A stretch of 12,375 bases of DNA from JAFALX01 sp050734185 (GTDB taxonomy: Bacteria; Chloroflexota; Dormibacteria; Aeolococcales; Aeolococcaceae), in assembly GCA_050734185.1 (NCBI GenBank), contig JBOHUE010000184.1, positions 1 through 12,375 of the forward strand, written 5' to 3'. Numbering within the stretch: the first letter of the stretch is position 1; every line of letters starts with the position of its first letter. Shown piece by piece: positions 5,619 to 11,770 of this stretch. The notes below the pieces were generated by a model. It did not search any database, was not told the DNA's origin, and saw only the letters and a program-made list of their open reading frames with translations. The translations under genes were made by a program, and so were the position numbers.

Positions 5619-5626
5619 GTGCAGCG

Positions 5627-6349
5627 ATGCAGGACGTGGGCGCCCCTGGGCGCACGACACGACGCAGGGCGAGTCGGGGGACGAAAGGACGCCGGGTGCG
5701 GACGATCGTGCTCGTTCTCGGCGTGTGCGCCGTGCTCGCAGGAGTCGGGGTCATCGTGGCCCCGATCATCGGTGCGCTCATCCGCGGCAACGGAGATCAG
5801 AGCGCGCTGAACTCGTGGAAGAACAAGGGGTCCAGCTTGGTGCAGGGTGCCGCCGTCGCGTCCGACACGGGACATACTGCGTGCGGATCGACCTCACCGA
5901 GCGACTACGCGCTGGTGAAGTTCAGCGCGCCGACCGCTGATAACTACGCTGGTGTCGCCGGCGACGGCACGTGGGACCTGCTCAACTCGCGCACGATGGT
6001 GCATTACACGGGCACCCCTGGACCCGGCCAGCAGGGCAACATGATCCTCGCCTTCCATCGCGAGCCGGACTACCAGAACATCGATCAGCTCAACGTCGGC
6101 GACACGGTCACCGTGCAGGATCGCTCCTGCCACACGTACACGTACAAGATCTCGCAGCGGTGGATCTTGAACCCCGATGCGGTGACGCAGCTCGTTCCCA
6201 CCAGCGGCCACGACCTGACGATGGTCACGTGCGACCCGTGGTGGCAGGACTACAACCGCATCGTCTGGCGCGCAACCCTGACCAGCGCGCCCGCGACGAG
6301 CGGGGGCTCCGGCTCGTCAGGCGGCGCGCCGCCGGTCAACCCGAACTGA
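5627..6349 (+). CDS. Sortase family transpeptidase (class D/E-like)
   Basis: 240 residues. A basic N-terminus (RTTRRRASRGTKGRRVR) precedes one membrane segment (about 26-52), then an extracellular catalytic domain. The sortase triad is visible: His144 in LAFHREPDY, Cys202 in LTMVTCDP and Arg211 in YNRIVWRA. The strand LNVGDTVTVQD ... YTYKISQRWILNPDAV is typical of the family. A Ser/Gly/Pro-rich tail ends the protein. Sortases cleave a sorting motif in secreted proteins and join them to the cell wall or to pilin subunits. ATG 5627 fits a leaderless start, but GTG 5696 (residue 24) has AAAGGA 6 nt upstream and would begin VRTIVLVLG; either start keeps the membrane anchor. The stop lies 3 nt from the end of the convergent DedA gene. 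Confidence 0.85.
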   Translation: MQDVGAPGRTTRRRASRGTKGRRVRTIVLVLGVCAVLAGVGVIVAPIIGALIRGNGDQSALNSWKNKGSSLVQGAAVASDTGHTACGSTSPSDYALVKFSAPTADNYAGVAGDGTWDLLNSRTMVHYTGTPGPGQQGNMILAFHREPDYQNIDQLNVGDTVTVQDRSCHTYTYKISQRWILNPDAVTQLVPTSGHDLTMVTCDPWWQDYNRIVWRATLTSAPATSGGSGSSGGAPPVNPN

Positions 6350-6352
6350 CGA

Positions 6353-6997
6353 TCACTCGCTGAAGCCCTCGAGCGGACCCGGAAGGGCCGCCTCGGCGAT
6401 CGCCTCGAGCCGCTTCACGTGCGTGCGAATGAAGATCAGGCCGGCGATGAGAGCGAGCCCGCCCGCGACGCCGAATCCGATCTCGAGCGGACGGCCAACA
6501 CGCTGGATCTGGTCGCCGAGGAAATACGCCACCAGCGCCCAGAAGACAGCCCAGACGATGCCGCCGGCGGCGTTGGCAACCACGAACTTCGCCCAGTGCA
6601 TGCGGTTTGTTCCTGCCAGAAACGCCGCATACGTGCGCAGCACCGAGACGAACCGGCCGAAGAACACCACCTGAACACCGCGCCTGAGGAACAGGTACCG
6701 GCCGACCTTCAGCTTGGCCTCGTCGAGCCGGATGTACCTGCCGAAGCGGCGCAGCAAGGGGTAGCCGCCGAACCAGCCGATAGCGAAACCGATGTTGTCG
6801 CCGACGACCGCGCCGCAGATCGCGGCGACGATGATGCCGCCGATACTGAGCTGATGCGTGGTGCCGGCGAGCACCGATGCGGTGACCAGGATGGTCTCGC
6901 CAGGGAAGGGCACACCGAGGCTCTCGATCATGATGAACAGCGCGACCGCGACATACCCGAGCGTGCTCAGGGTGTGGACCAGCCCGGAGTTGATCAT
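6353..6997 (-). CDS. DedA-family inner-membrane protein
   Basis: 214 residues from ATG at 6997; there is no in-frame start between it and the upstream stop except deep inside the carboxylase gene. Family marks are ESLGVPFPGETIL near the N-terminus, GAVVGDNIGFAIGWFGG, and FFGRFVSVLRTYAAFLAG with its conserved Arg residues, followed by C-terminal membrane helices. DedA/VTT-domain proteins include lipid flippases and proteins needed for membrane homeostasis and drug or pH tolerance; the substrate here is unknown. It is 28 nt downstream of the carboxyltransferase gene on the same strand, so it may be co-transcribed without a clear functional link. Confidence 0.93.
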   Translation of the reverse strand: MINSGLVHTLSTLGYVAVALFIMIESLGVPFPGETILVTASVLAGTTHQLSIGGIIVAAICGAVVGDNIGFAIGWFGGYPLLRRFGRYIRLDEAKLKVGRYLFLRRGVQVVFFGRFVSVLRTYAAFLAGTNRMHWAKFVVANAAGGIVWAVFWALVAYFLGDQIQRVGRPLEIGFGVAGGLALIAGLIFIRTHVKRLEAIAEAALPGPLEGFSE

Positions 6998-7025
6998 GCG
7001 ACGCCGGGTGCTGACGGGTGCCGGG

Positions 7026-8573
7026 TCACACCGGCGGCACTGCGTGATGCCGCGATGGTTGCTCGCGGCGGCGCGACGCATACGCGCGGAACCGGCGGAC
7101 GAGCTCCGCGCGCAGCTCGTTCGGCGGTACCACCGCGTCGACGATCAGCTCAGAGGCGAGCCGGTAGATGTCGATGTCTGCGCGGTATTCGTCCTGCAGC
7201 TGCGCGATGAACGCCGCGCGCTCGGCCTCGGGCAGCTCCTGGATGCGGTTGTAGTACACGGCGTTGACGGCCGCCTCAGGACCCATGACCGCGATCTGCG
7301 CCGACGGCAGCGCCAGCGTCGCGTCCGGCTCGAACGCCGGTCCGTTCATCGCGTATAGACCCGCGCCGTATGCCTTGCGCAGAATCACGGAGATCTTCGG
7401 CACCTCCGCCTGCGCCAGCGCCGCGATCATCTTGGCGCCGTGGCGGATGATTCCCTGCCGCTCCACCGCGGTGCCGATCATGAACCCCGGCACGTCTGCA
7501 AGAAAGAGCAGCGGAATGTTGAAGGCGTCGCAACACGTGATGAAGCGCGCCGCCTTGTCGGCGGAGTCCACGAACAGCACGCCGCCCTTGATGCGTGGCT
7601 GTGACGCGAGCACGCCGACCGCCCGCCCGTCGATGCGCGCCAGGCCGCACACGATCTCGCGCGCATACAGACGCTTGACCTCGAAAAACGAGTCCGCGTC
7701 GATGAGCCCGCGCACGATGGCCATGACGTCGTAGCCCTGCTGCGGCTGCTCTGGGATGACCGTCGTGATGTCGGCGGCATCGGCTGCCGGAGGCGCCGGG
7801 ACCGCCTGGGGGGTCTCCCCCCGCCACGACTGGGGCATGTACGACATGTAGCCGCGAGCGGCGGCGATCCCCTCCTCCTCCGTGGGTACGAGCACGTCGC
7901 CGCAGCCGCTCACCGAGCAGTGCATTCGCGCGCCGCCCATCTCCTCGAGCGTGACCTTCTCGCCGACCACGACCTCGGCCATGCGCGGCGAGCCGAGATA
8001 CATCGATGCGTGCCCTTCGACCATGATCACGAGGTCGCAGAACGCGGGGATGTACGCGCCACCGGCGGCGCTCGGCCCGAGCAGCACGCACACCTGCGGC
8101 ACCTGCCCCGACAGCCGCACCTGCATGTGGAAGATGCGGCCGGCGTGACGGCGTCCGGGGAACATCGCGACCTGGTCGGTGATGCGTGCGCCCGCCGAGT
8201 CCACGAGGTACAGCAGCGGGATCTGCAATCGCTCTGCCGTCTCCTGGATGCGGAGGATCTTCTCCACCGTGCGCGCTCCCCAGGAGCCGGCCTTGACCGT
8301 GGGATCGTTGGCCATCACGGCGCAGGGCCGGCCATGCATCACGCCGATCCCGGTGATGACCCCGTCCGCCGCCAGCTCGTCGCTGTCACTGTTGGCAAGA
8401 ACTCCGTCCTCGACGAAGTCGGTCGCCGGATCGAAGAGCAGCTCGATCCGCCGCCGCGGCATGAGCTTGCCCTGCTCGGCGAGCTTGCGCCGGTGGCGCT
8501 CGGGTCCACCGCCGCGCGCTCGCGCCAGCCGCTGCTCGACGCCGTCCGCGTGCGCCTCAGCCAACCTGCGCAC
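7026..8573 (-). CDS. Acyl-CoA carboxylase, carboxyltransferase (beta) subunit
   Basis: 515 residues from GTG at 8573, overlapping the end of the HMG-CoA lyase gene by 17 nt. The two crotonase-like halves are clear. The N-half has LVDSAGARITDQ, HAGRIFHMQVRLSG and the oxyanion loop GPSAAGGAYIPAFCD (167-180). The C-half has LADVPGFMIGTAVE (358-371) and RKAYGAGLYAMNGPAFEPD (399-417). The protein transfers CO2 from carboxybiotin to an acyl-CoA. Candidates are 3-methylcrotonyl-CoA, propionyl-CoA or a broader range; FPGRRHAGRIF looks more like methylcrotonyl-type subunits, and the lyase next door supports leucine degradation. The biotin carboxylase/carrier subunit it needs is not in this window. The N-terminal GTG has no strong ribosome binding site; coupling to the upstream gene is likely. 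Confidence 0.95.
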   Translation of the reverse strand: MRRLAEAHADGVEQRLARARGGGPERHRRKLAEQGKLMPRRRIELLFDPATDFVEDGVLANSDSDELAADGVITGIGVMHGRPCAVMANDPTVKAGSWGARTVEKILRIQETAERLQIPLLYLVDSAGARITDQVAMFPGRRHAGRIFHMQVRLSGQVPQVCVLLGPSAAGGAYIPAFCDLVIMVEGHASMYLGSPRMAEVVVGEKVTLEEMGGARMHCSVSGCGDVLVPTEEEGIAAARGYMSYMPQSWRGETPQAVPAPPAADAADITTVIPEQPQQGYDVMAIVRGLIDADSFFEVKRLYAREIVCGLARIDGRAVGVLASQPRIKGGVLFVDSADKAARFITCCDAFNIPLLFLADVPGFMIGTAVERQGIIRHGAKMIAALAQAEVPKISVILRKAYGAGLYAMNGPAFEPDATLALPSAQIAVMGPEAAVNAVYYNRIQELPEAERAAFIAQLQDEYRADIDIYRLASELIVDAVVPPNELRAELVRRFRAYASRRREQPSRHHAVPPV

Positions 8574-9501
8574 GCGGTGCGTCGCTGACCAGCGGCGCTC
8601 CCGTCCAGATCCCGGCGCGGTACAGCTTGCCCGGCAGGTCATGACCGAGAGCGGTCGCGAGCTGCGTGGCGACGTCCACCAGCGCGGAGAGATCGGCGGA
8701 GAACGTGGCGCCGAGCGACTGCAGCGCGCGCAGCGCGTCCTCGCTGCAGACATTGCCCGTCGAGCGCGGCGCGAAGGGGCAGCCACCGACACCGCCGACC
8801 GAGCCGTCGAAGCGCCGCGCGCCCGACTGGTAGGCGGCCACGACGTTGGCGACGCCTGCGCCGCGCGTGTCGTGCATGTGAAACGCCAGCTGCGCCGGCG
8901 GGACCACGCCATCGAGCTGTTGACACATCTCGACAACGGCGCCGGGGGTGGCCACGCCGATCGTGTCCGACGGCGCGATCTCGTCCACGCCGGTGGCGAC
9001 GAGCCGCCGGCACAGCTGCACCACGCTGTCCGTGGGCACCGACCCTTCGAACGGACACCCAAAGCTCACCGAGAGCGCGACGTCGATGCTGCATGACGCG
9101 GCGTGCGCGTCGGCGACGATGGTTTCGAGGTCGAGGAGCGACTCCTCGACCGAGCGGTTGACGTTGCGCCGGTTGAAGCTGTCGGTCGCAGCCACCGTGT
9201 AGAGCACATTGCGCACGCCGTGCTCGAGCGCGAGCTCGAGACCGCGATGGTTCGGAATGAGCACGCGCACACGCGACATCTGTCCGGCGTCGAGTGCGCG
9301 CAGGACATCGGATGCATCCGCCAGCTGCGGCACCCACCGCGGCGACACGAACGACGTGGCCTCGACGCGTGAGCTGCCCGCGTCGAGGAGTCCGCGAATC
9401 AAGGCAAGCTTGGTGTCGGTGTCGACCGGTGCAGAAACGTTCTGCAAGCCGTCACGCGGCGCCACATCCGTCCAGAACACGGTGCTCGTCGTGGCGTTCA
9501 T
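8557..9501 (-). CDS. Hydroxymethylglutaryl-CoA lyase
   Basis: 314 residues from ATG at 9501. It has the HMGL-type TIM barrel signatures: DVAPRDGLQN with the catalytic Arg16, EATSFVSPRWVPQLAD, SVSFGCPFEG, APSDTIGVATP, metal ligands FHMHD (His208, His210) and the catalytic cysteine loop GGCPFAPRSTGNVCSEDA (Cys241). It splits HMG-CoA to acetoacetate and acetyl-CoA, the last step of leucine breakdown. The carboxyltransferase overlapping its 3' end fits that pathway. The gene is first in its minus-strand run and is divergent from RNase HII with a 51-nt gap; I see no good promoter or Shine-Dalgarno before it. The usual loop reads APGA or AQGA where this one has APRS, a minor change. Confidence 0.94.
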   Translation of the reverse strand: MNATTSTVFWTDVAPRDGLQNVSAPVDTDTKLALIRGLLDAGSSRVEATSFVSPRWVPQLADASDVLRALDAGQMSRVRVLIPNHRGLELALEHGVRNVLYTVAATDSFNRRNVNRSVEESLLDLETIVADAHAASCSIDVALSVSFGCPFEGSVPTDSVVQLCRRLVATGVDEIAPSDTIGVATPGAVVEMCQQLDGVVPPAQLAFHMHDTRGAGVANVVAAYQSGARRFDGSVGGVGGCPFAPRSTGNVCSEDALRALQSLGATFSADLSALVDVATQLATALGHDLPGKLYRAGIWTGAPLVSDAPRAQVG

Positions 9502-9536
9502 CCCGATCGCGCCCAGCGTGCGCCTCGCGGCCCCGG

Positions 9537-9542
9537 TACACT
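9537..9542 (+). promoter_or_regulatory. Candidate -10 box (TACACT) for the RNase HII gene
   Basis: TACACT lies 10 nt before the ATG at 9553, so the mRNA would have a leader of only about 3-4 nt. No -35 hexamer is evident. The same hexamer is used at 10471-10476. Confidence 0.4.
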
Positions 9543-9552
9543 GCGCACAGGC

Positions 9553-10233
9553 ATGCCGCGGTTCCGACTCGGTCCGTATATCAGCAGCACGTTCGAGGTC
9601 GAGGACTGGCGGGCGTTCCGTCTGTGCGGCATGGACGAGGTCGGCCGCGGCGCGTATGCCGGTCCGCTGGTCGCCGCGGCGGTGGTGCTCCCGCAGCCCT
9701 TCCGCCATCCGCTGTTGCGCGACAGCAAGCTGCTCACCGCGCGACAGCGCGAGCTCGTCGACAAGGTGATCCGGCGTCGTGCACTTGCGTACGCCATCGC
9801 CGAAGTCAGCGTCGAGGAGATCAACTCGCGCGGCCTCGGCTGGGCGAACGTGGAGATCTTTCGCCGCCTCGTCGACCTGGTCCAGGCCGATGGCTACTGC
9901 TGCGACGGCAAGCTGCGCATTCCTGCATCACGTCCCGTGCACACACTGGTCGGCGGCGACAATCTTGTGCCGGCCGTGTCCGCCGCATCGATCATCGCCA
10001 AGGTTCACCGCGACGCGATCATGCGCCGTATGCACGAGCAGGCTCCGTACTACAACTGGGCGTCGAACAAGGGATACGGCGCCGCAGAACATCGCAACGC
10101 GATTCGCGACCACGGGCCGCATGCCCTGCACCGTCGCGTGTTCCTCGCCTCGGTGCTGCAGGGCGAGCTCGACCTCGGCTCAGTTGGCGCAGGAGCAGGC
10201 GCCGCCGCAGGCGCAGTCACCGCCACCGCCTGA
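9553..10233 (+). CDS. rnhB: Ribonuclease HII
   Basis: 226 residues. The acidic catalytic set is present: Asp28-Glu29 in GMDEVGRGAYAGPLVAAAV, Asp118 in CCDGK and Asp136 in VGGDNLVPAVSAASIIAKVHRD. The C-terminal NKGYGAAEHRNAIRDHGPHALHRRVF is also typical. It removes ribonucleotides and RNA from DNA-RNA duplexes in the cytoplasm. An extra ~22 residues precede the core. The last ~19 residues (GSVGAGAGAAAG...) are low-complexity and coincide with the 54-nt overlap with the FmdB-type gene on the other strand, so they are probably a by-product of the other gene's coding sequence. The ATG follows a candidate -10 box after 10 nt. Confidence 0.96.
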   Translation: MPRFRLGPYISSTFEVEDWRAFRLCGMDEVGRGAYAGPLVAAAVVLPQPFRHPLLRDSKLLTARQRELVDKVIRRRALAYAIAEVSVEEINSRGLGWANVEIFRRLVDLVQADGYCCDGKLRIPASRPVHTLVGGDNLVPAVSAASIIAKVHRDAIMRRMHEQAPYYNWASNKGYGAAEHRNAIRDHGPHALHRRVFLASVLQGELDLGSVGAGAGAAAGAVTATA

Positions 10234-10404
10234 GGCCATCGCCATGTCTGCGGAGCCGGAGGTCAGGGCCACACGGCTGATCAGCGGCATGCTGTCGCGG
10301 CTCTCGCAGAGCGGGCACACCGCCGCCAGTTGCCGGTCGGCTATGGGCCGCAGCACCTCGAAGACGCCGCGGCAATCGCTGCAGAAGTATTCGTAGACGG
10401 GCAT
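10180..10404 (-). CDS. FmdB-type zinc-ribbon protein
   Basis: 74 residues starting MPVYEYFCSDCRGVFEVLRPI, the standard opening of FmdB-family putative regulatory proteins. The ribbon is CSDC ... CPLC. After a short linker the C-terminus GGGGDCACGGACSCAN adds four more cysteines, a possible second metal site. The role is unknown; the family is called regulatory by association with formamidase operons. The 3' end overlaps the RNase HII gene by 54 nt, tail to tail. TACGCT lies exactly 6 nt before the ATG with no Shine-Dalgarno, so the message is probably leaderless. Confidence 0.92.
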   Translation of the reverse strand: MPVYEYFCSDCRGVFEVLRPIADRQLAAVCPLCESRDSMPLISRVALTSGSADMAMASGGGGDCACGGACSCAN

Positions 10405-10410
10405 GGACAC

Positions 10411-10416
10411 AGCGTA
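10411..10416 (-). promoter_or_regulatory. -10 box (TACGCT) of a leaderless promoter for the FmdB-type gene
   Basis: On the minus strand TACGCT-N6-ATG places the transcription start at the A of the ATG (10404). No clear -35 box is seen upstream; that position lies in and just beyond the inverted repeat at 10418-10436. Confidence 0.5.
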
Positions 10417-10417
10417 G

Positions 10418-10436
10418 CGCGACCCTCGCGGTCGCG
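10418..10436. promoter_or_regulatory. Inverted repeat CGCGACC-N5-GGTCGCG in a divergent promoter region
   Basis: Seven-bp perfect arms with a 5-nt centre sit just upstream of the FmdB -10 box, in its spacer/-35 zone, and 10 nt upstream of the -35 box facing the other way. The position suits an operator for a dimeric regulator. No T-run follows, so it is not a terminator. Confidence 0.4.
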
Positions 10437-10446
10437 ATACCTGAAT

Positions 10447-10476
10447 TTGACTCGACGAACATCTGTTCGCTACACT
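10447..10476 (+). promoter_or_regulatory. Strong leaderless promoter for the helix-hairpin-helix gene
   Basis: TTGACT (10447-10452), an 18-nt spacer and TACACT (10471-10476) form a near-consensus vegetative promoter. Six nt later the ATG at 10483 begins, so the mRNA should start at or next to the initiation codon. There is no Shine-Dalgarno. Confidence 0.7.
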
Positions 10477-10482
10477 ACTGCC

Positions 10483-10776
10483 ATGCGGAACCTCGAGTTG
10501 CTCCTCCCGCTGGAGGACGGCGCCGCCGGTGAGCTGGCACATCAGCGCATCGATCATCTCCGCGGGGTGCGCGGCATGGACGAGGCCGCACTCGTTCGAC
10601 TGGGCCGCTCTTTCCCCTCGCTGGGCGCGATCTATTCGGCCACTGAAGCAGAGCTCAGTCGCGTCGTGGGACAGGTGGCGGCCGCGCGCATCCGCTGGTT
10701 CCTTGACGCGCCGCTCGACACGCGACTGCTGTCTGCGCCCGCTCGTGTGCAAACACCGGCGGTCCGCGCCGCCTAG
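10483..10776 (+). CDS. Small helix-hairpin-helix (HhH) protein
   Basis: 97 residues. The centre IDHLRGVRGMDEAALVRLGRSFPSLGAIYSATEAELSRVVGQVAAARIRWFL has the spacing of the HhH_2/RuvA-type DNA-binding unit: a helix, a G-x-G-like turn, a helix with a phenylalanine-containing 'F-x-S/T-L' stretch, then 'A-x-x-x-E-L-x-x-V-x-G' and a final helix. Similar units end DisA, UvrC and RadC/XPF-type proteins. Here it stands alone with short flanks, so non-sequence-specific DNA binding is the likely activity and the process is unknown. Its promoter is well formed and leaderless. The stop is 65 nt before the next gene. Confidence 0.8.
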   Translation: MRNLELLLPLEDGAAGELAHQRIDHLRGVRGMDEAALVRLGRSFPSLGAIYSATEAELSRVVGQVAAARIRWFLDAPLDTRLLSAPARVQTPAVRAA

Positions 10777-10811
10777 AATCAGGGTTCGGCAGCCGGTGGA
10801 AGACAGGGCGC

Positions 10812-10845
10812 AGAGGTGATTGCACGCATGAGTGATCGGTCATGA
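10812..10845 (+). promoter_or_regulatory. Shine-Dalgarno plus five-codon upstream ORF (MSDRS) overlapping the next start
   Basis: AGAGGTGAT (10812-10820) is a near-perfect Shine-Dalgarno, 7 nt before ATG AGT GAT CGG TCA TGA (10828-10845). The TGA of this mini-ORF overlaps the ATG of the following gene (ATGA at 10842). The following ATG is 21 nt from the Shine-Dalgarno, too far for direct use, and has no in-frame earlier start because of a TGA at 10833-10835. Translation of the main gene may depend on termination-reinitiation. Confidence 0.5.
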
Positions 10846-11411
10846 AGAAACGCCAATCGCGAACGGCGTTGCTCGAAAAGGACCTGGTAGAGGCGGGGGC
10901 CAAGGCGGCTGACACCATTCAGGATCTCGCAGAGCAGGCGTGGGCGCTGGCACGTGACGTTGGGCGCGTGGCCTCCCCCGCGGTGCAGCAATCCGCCGAG
11001 AGCCTGGCACGAGCGCTGGAACGGGCCTCGGAGTCGAGGCTGGCCAGGGCTGGCAATCATCAGGCGTCGGAGGCGACCCTGGCAGCTCGCGCGCGGCTCG
11101 CAGACGCGTCGGAGAAGTTCGCCGACGTGGTCCGCCCGAAGGCGAAGAAGGAGCACCACCGCATCCGCAACACCGTCATCGGCCTTGCGGCCCTCGGCGG
11201 CGTCCTTGCGCTGGTGCAGTCGCCGCTGCGCGCAAAGCTCACCGAGCGGCTCTTCGGCCCGCCGCCGGAGGACGAGCCCGAGTCGATCACGCTCCCGGGC
11301 GCCGAAGCACGCTCGGTTGATGACATGCCACCCCCGCCACCCGCCTCGGCGGAGTACGGCAATGGCGTTCCGTCCACGACGGGCGCCGGCGTCGACTCGA
11401 CGCCGGGCTGA
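10842..11411 (+). CDS. Single-TM membrane protein with helical N-domain, function unknown
   Basis: 189 residues. Residues 1-105 are charged and Ala/Leu/Glu-rich with strong helix or coiled-coil character (LEKDLVEAGAKAADTIQDLAEQAWALARDV...). A membrane segment follows at about 111-127 (TVIGLAALGGVLALVQS), flanked by basic residues (KAKKEHHRIRN). The C-terminus (138-189) is acidic and Pro/Gly-rich and looks disordered. The organisation recalls YtxH-like or apolipophorin-like envelope stress proteins, but I see no diagnostic motif. With no signal peptide, the long N-domain is probably cytoplasmic. The start is forced by an in-frame stop just upstream. The next gene begins 14 nt downstream, suggesting an operon. 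Confidence 0.75.
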   Translation: MKKRQSRTALLEKDLVEAGAKAADTIQDLAEQAWALARDVGRVASPAVQQSAESLARALERASESRLARAGNHQASEATLAARARLADASEKFADVVRPKAKKEHHRIRNTVIGLAALGGVLALVQSPLRAKLTERLFGPPPEDEPESITLPGAEARSVDDMPPPPPASAEYGNGVPSTTGAGVDSTPG

Positions 11412-11425
11412 CGGCGCCGAGTCAC

Positions 11426-11740
11426 ATGGCGGACCCCAGGCCGGGCGGACGTATGCGCCCCGACGATCGCGCTCGGCCCCCAATGGGCGGACCACCCCCG
11501 CGCCCGTTCCGCCCAGCTCCTCGTGCGGAATTCGGACAGCCGGTCAACCACACCCTGCGCCTGCGCGACGGCGACCGTGAGCTCGAGGTGAGTGGGTCCG
11601 CTGCGTTCATCCGCCAGGTCATCGACGACATTCCCGACCTCTGGACGCGCATGCACGGGCAGCGCCCGGCTCAGCCCTCCACCATCCGCATGCCCCGGCC
11701 TCCGGGGGAGGCGGCGCTGCCGGCCGTCGCGGACGACTGA
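11426..11740 (+). CDS. Small protein of unknown function with a disordered Pro/Arg-rich N-terminus
   Basis: 104 residues. Residues 1-38 are mostly Pro, Arg and Gly (RMRPDDRARPPMGGPPPRPF), likely disordered. A short folded part follows, NHTLRLRDGDRELEVSGSAAFIRQVIDDIPDLWTRM, with a beta-hairpin then a helix. Its 'ELEVSGS-x-x-F-(I/V)' pattern recurs in many unrelated bacterial and archaeal proteins of unknown role. The tail is again Pro/Ala-rich. It has no enzyme motif, signal peptide or membrane segment. It is sandwiched between the one-TM protein (14 nt) and the thioredoxin gene (30 nt), so the three probably form one transcript. The ATG has no clear ribosome binding site. Confidence 0.65.
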   Translation: MADPRPGGRMRPDDRARPPMGGPPPRPFRPAPRAEFGQPVNHTLRLRDGDRELEVSGSAAFIRQVIDDIPDLWTRMHGQRPAQPSTIRMPRPPGEAALPAVADD

Positions 11741-11770
11741 ACAACACGGCATGTGGGGACACTGACTGCG

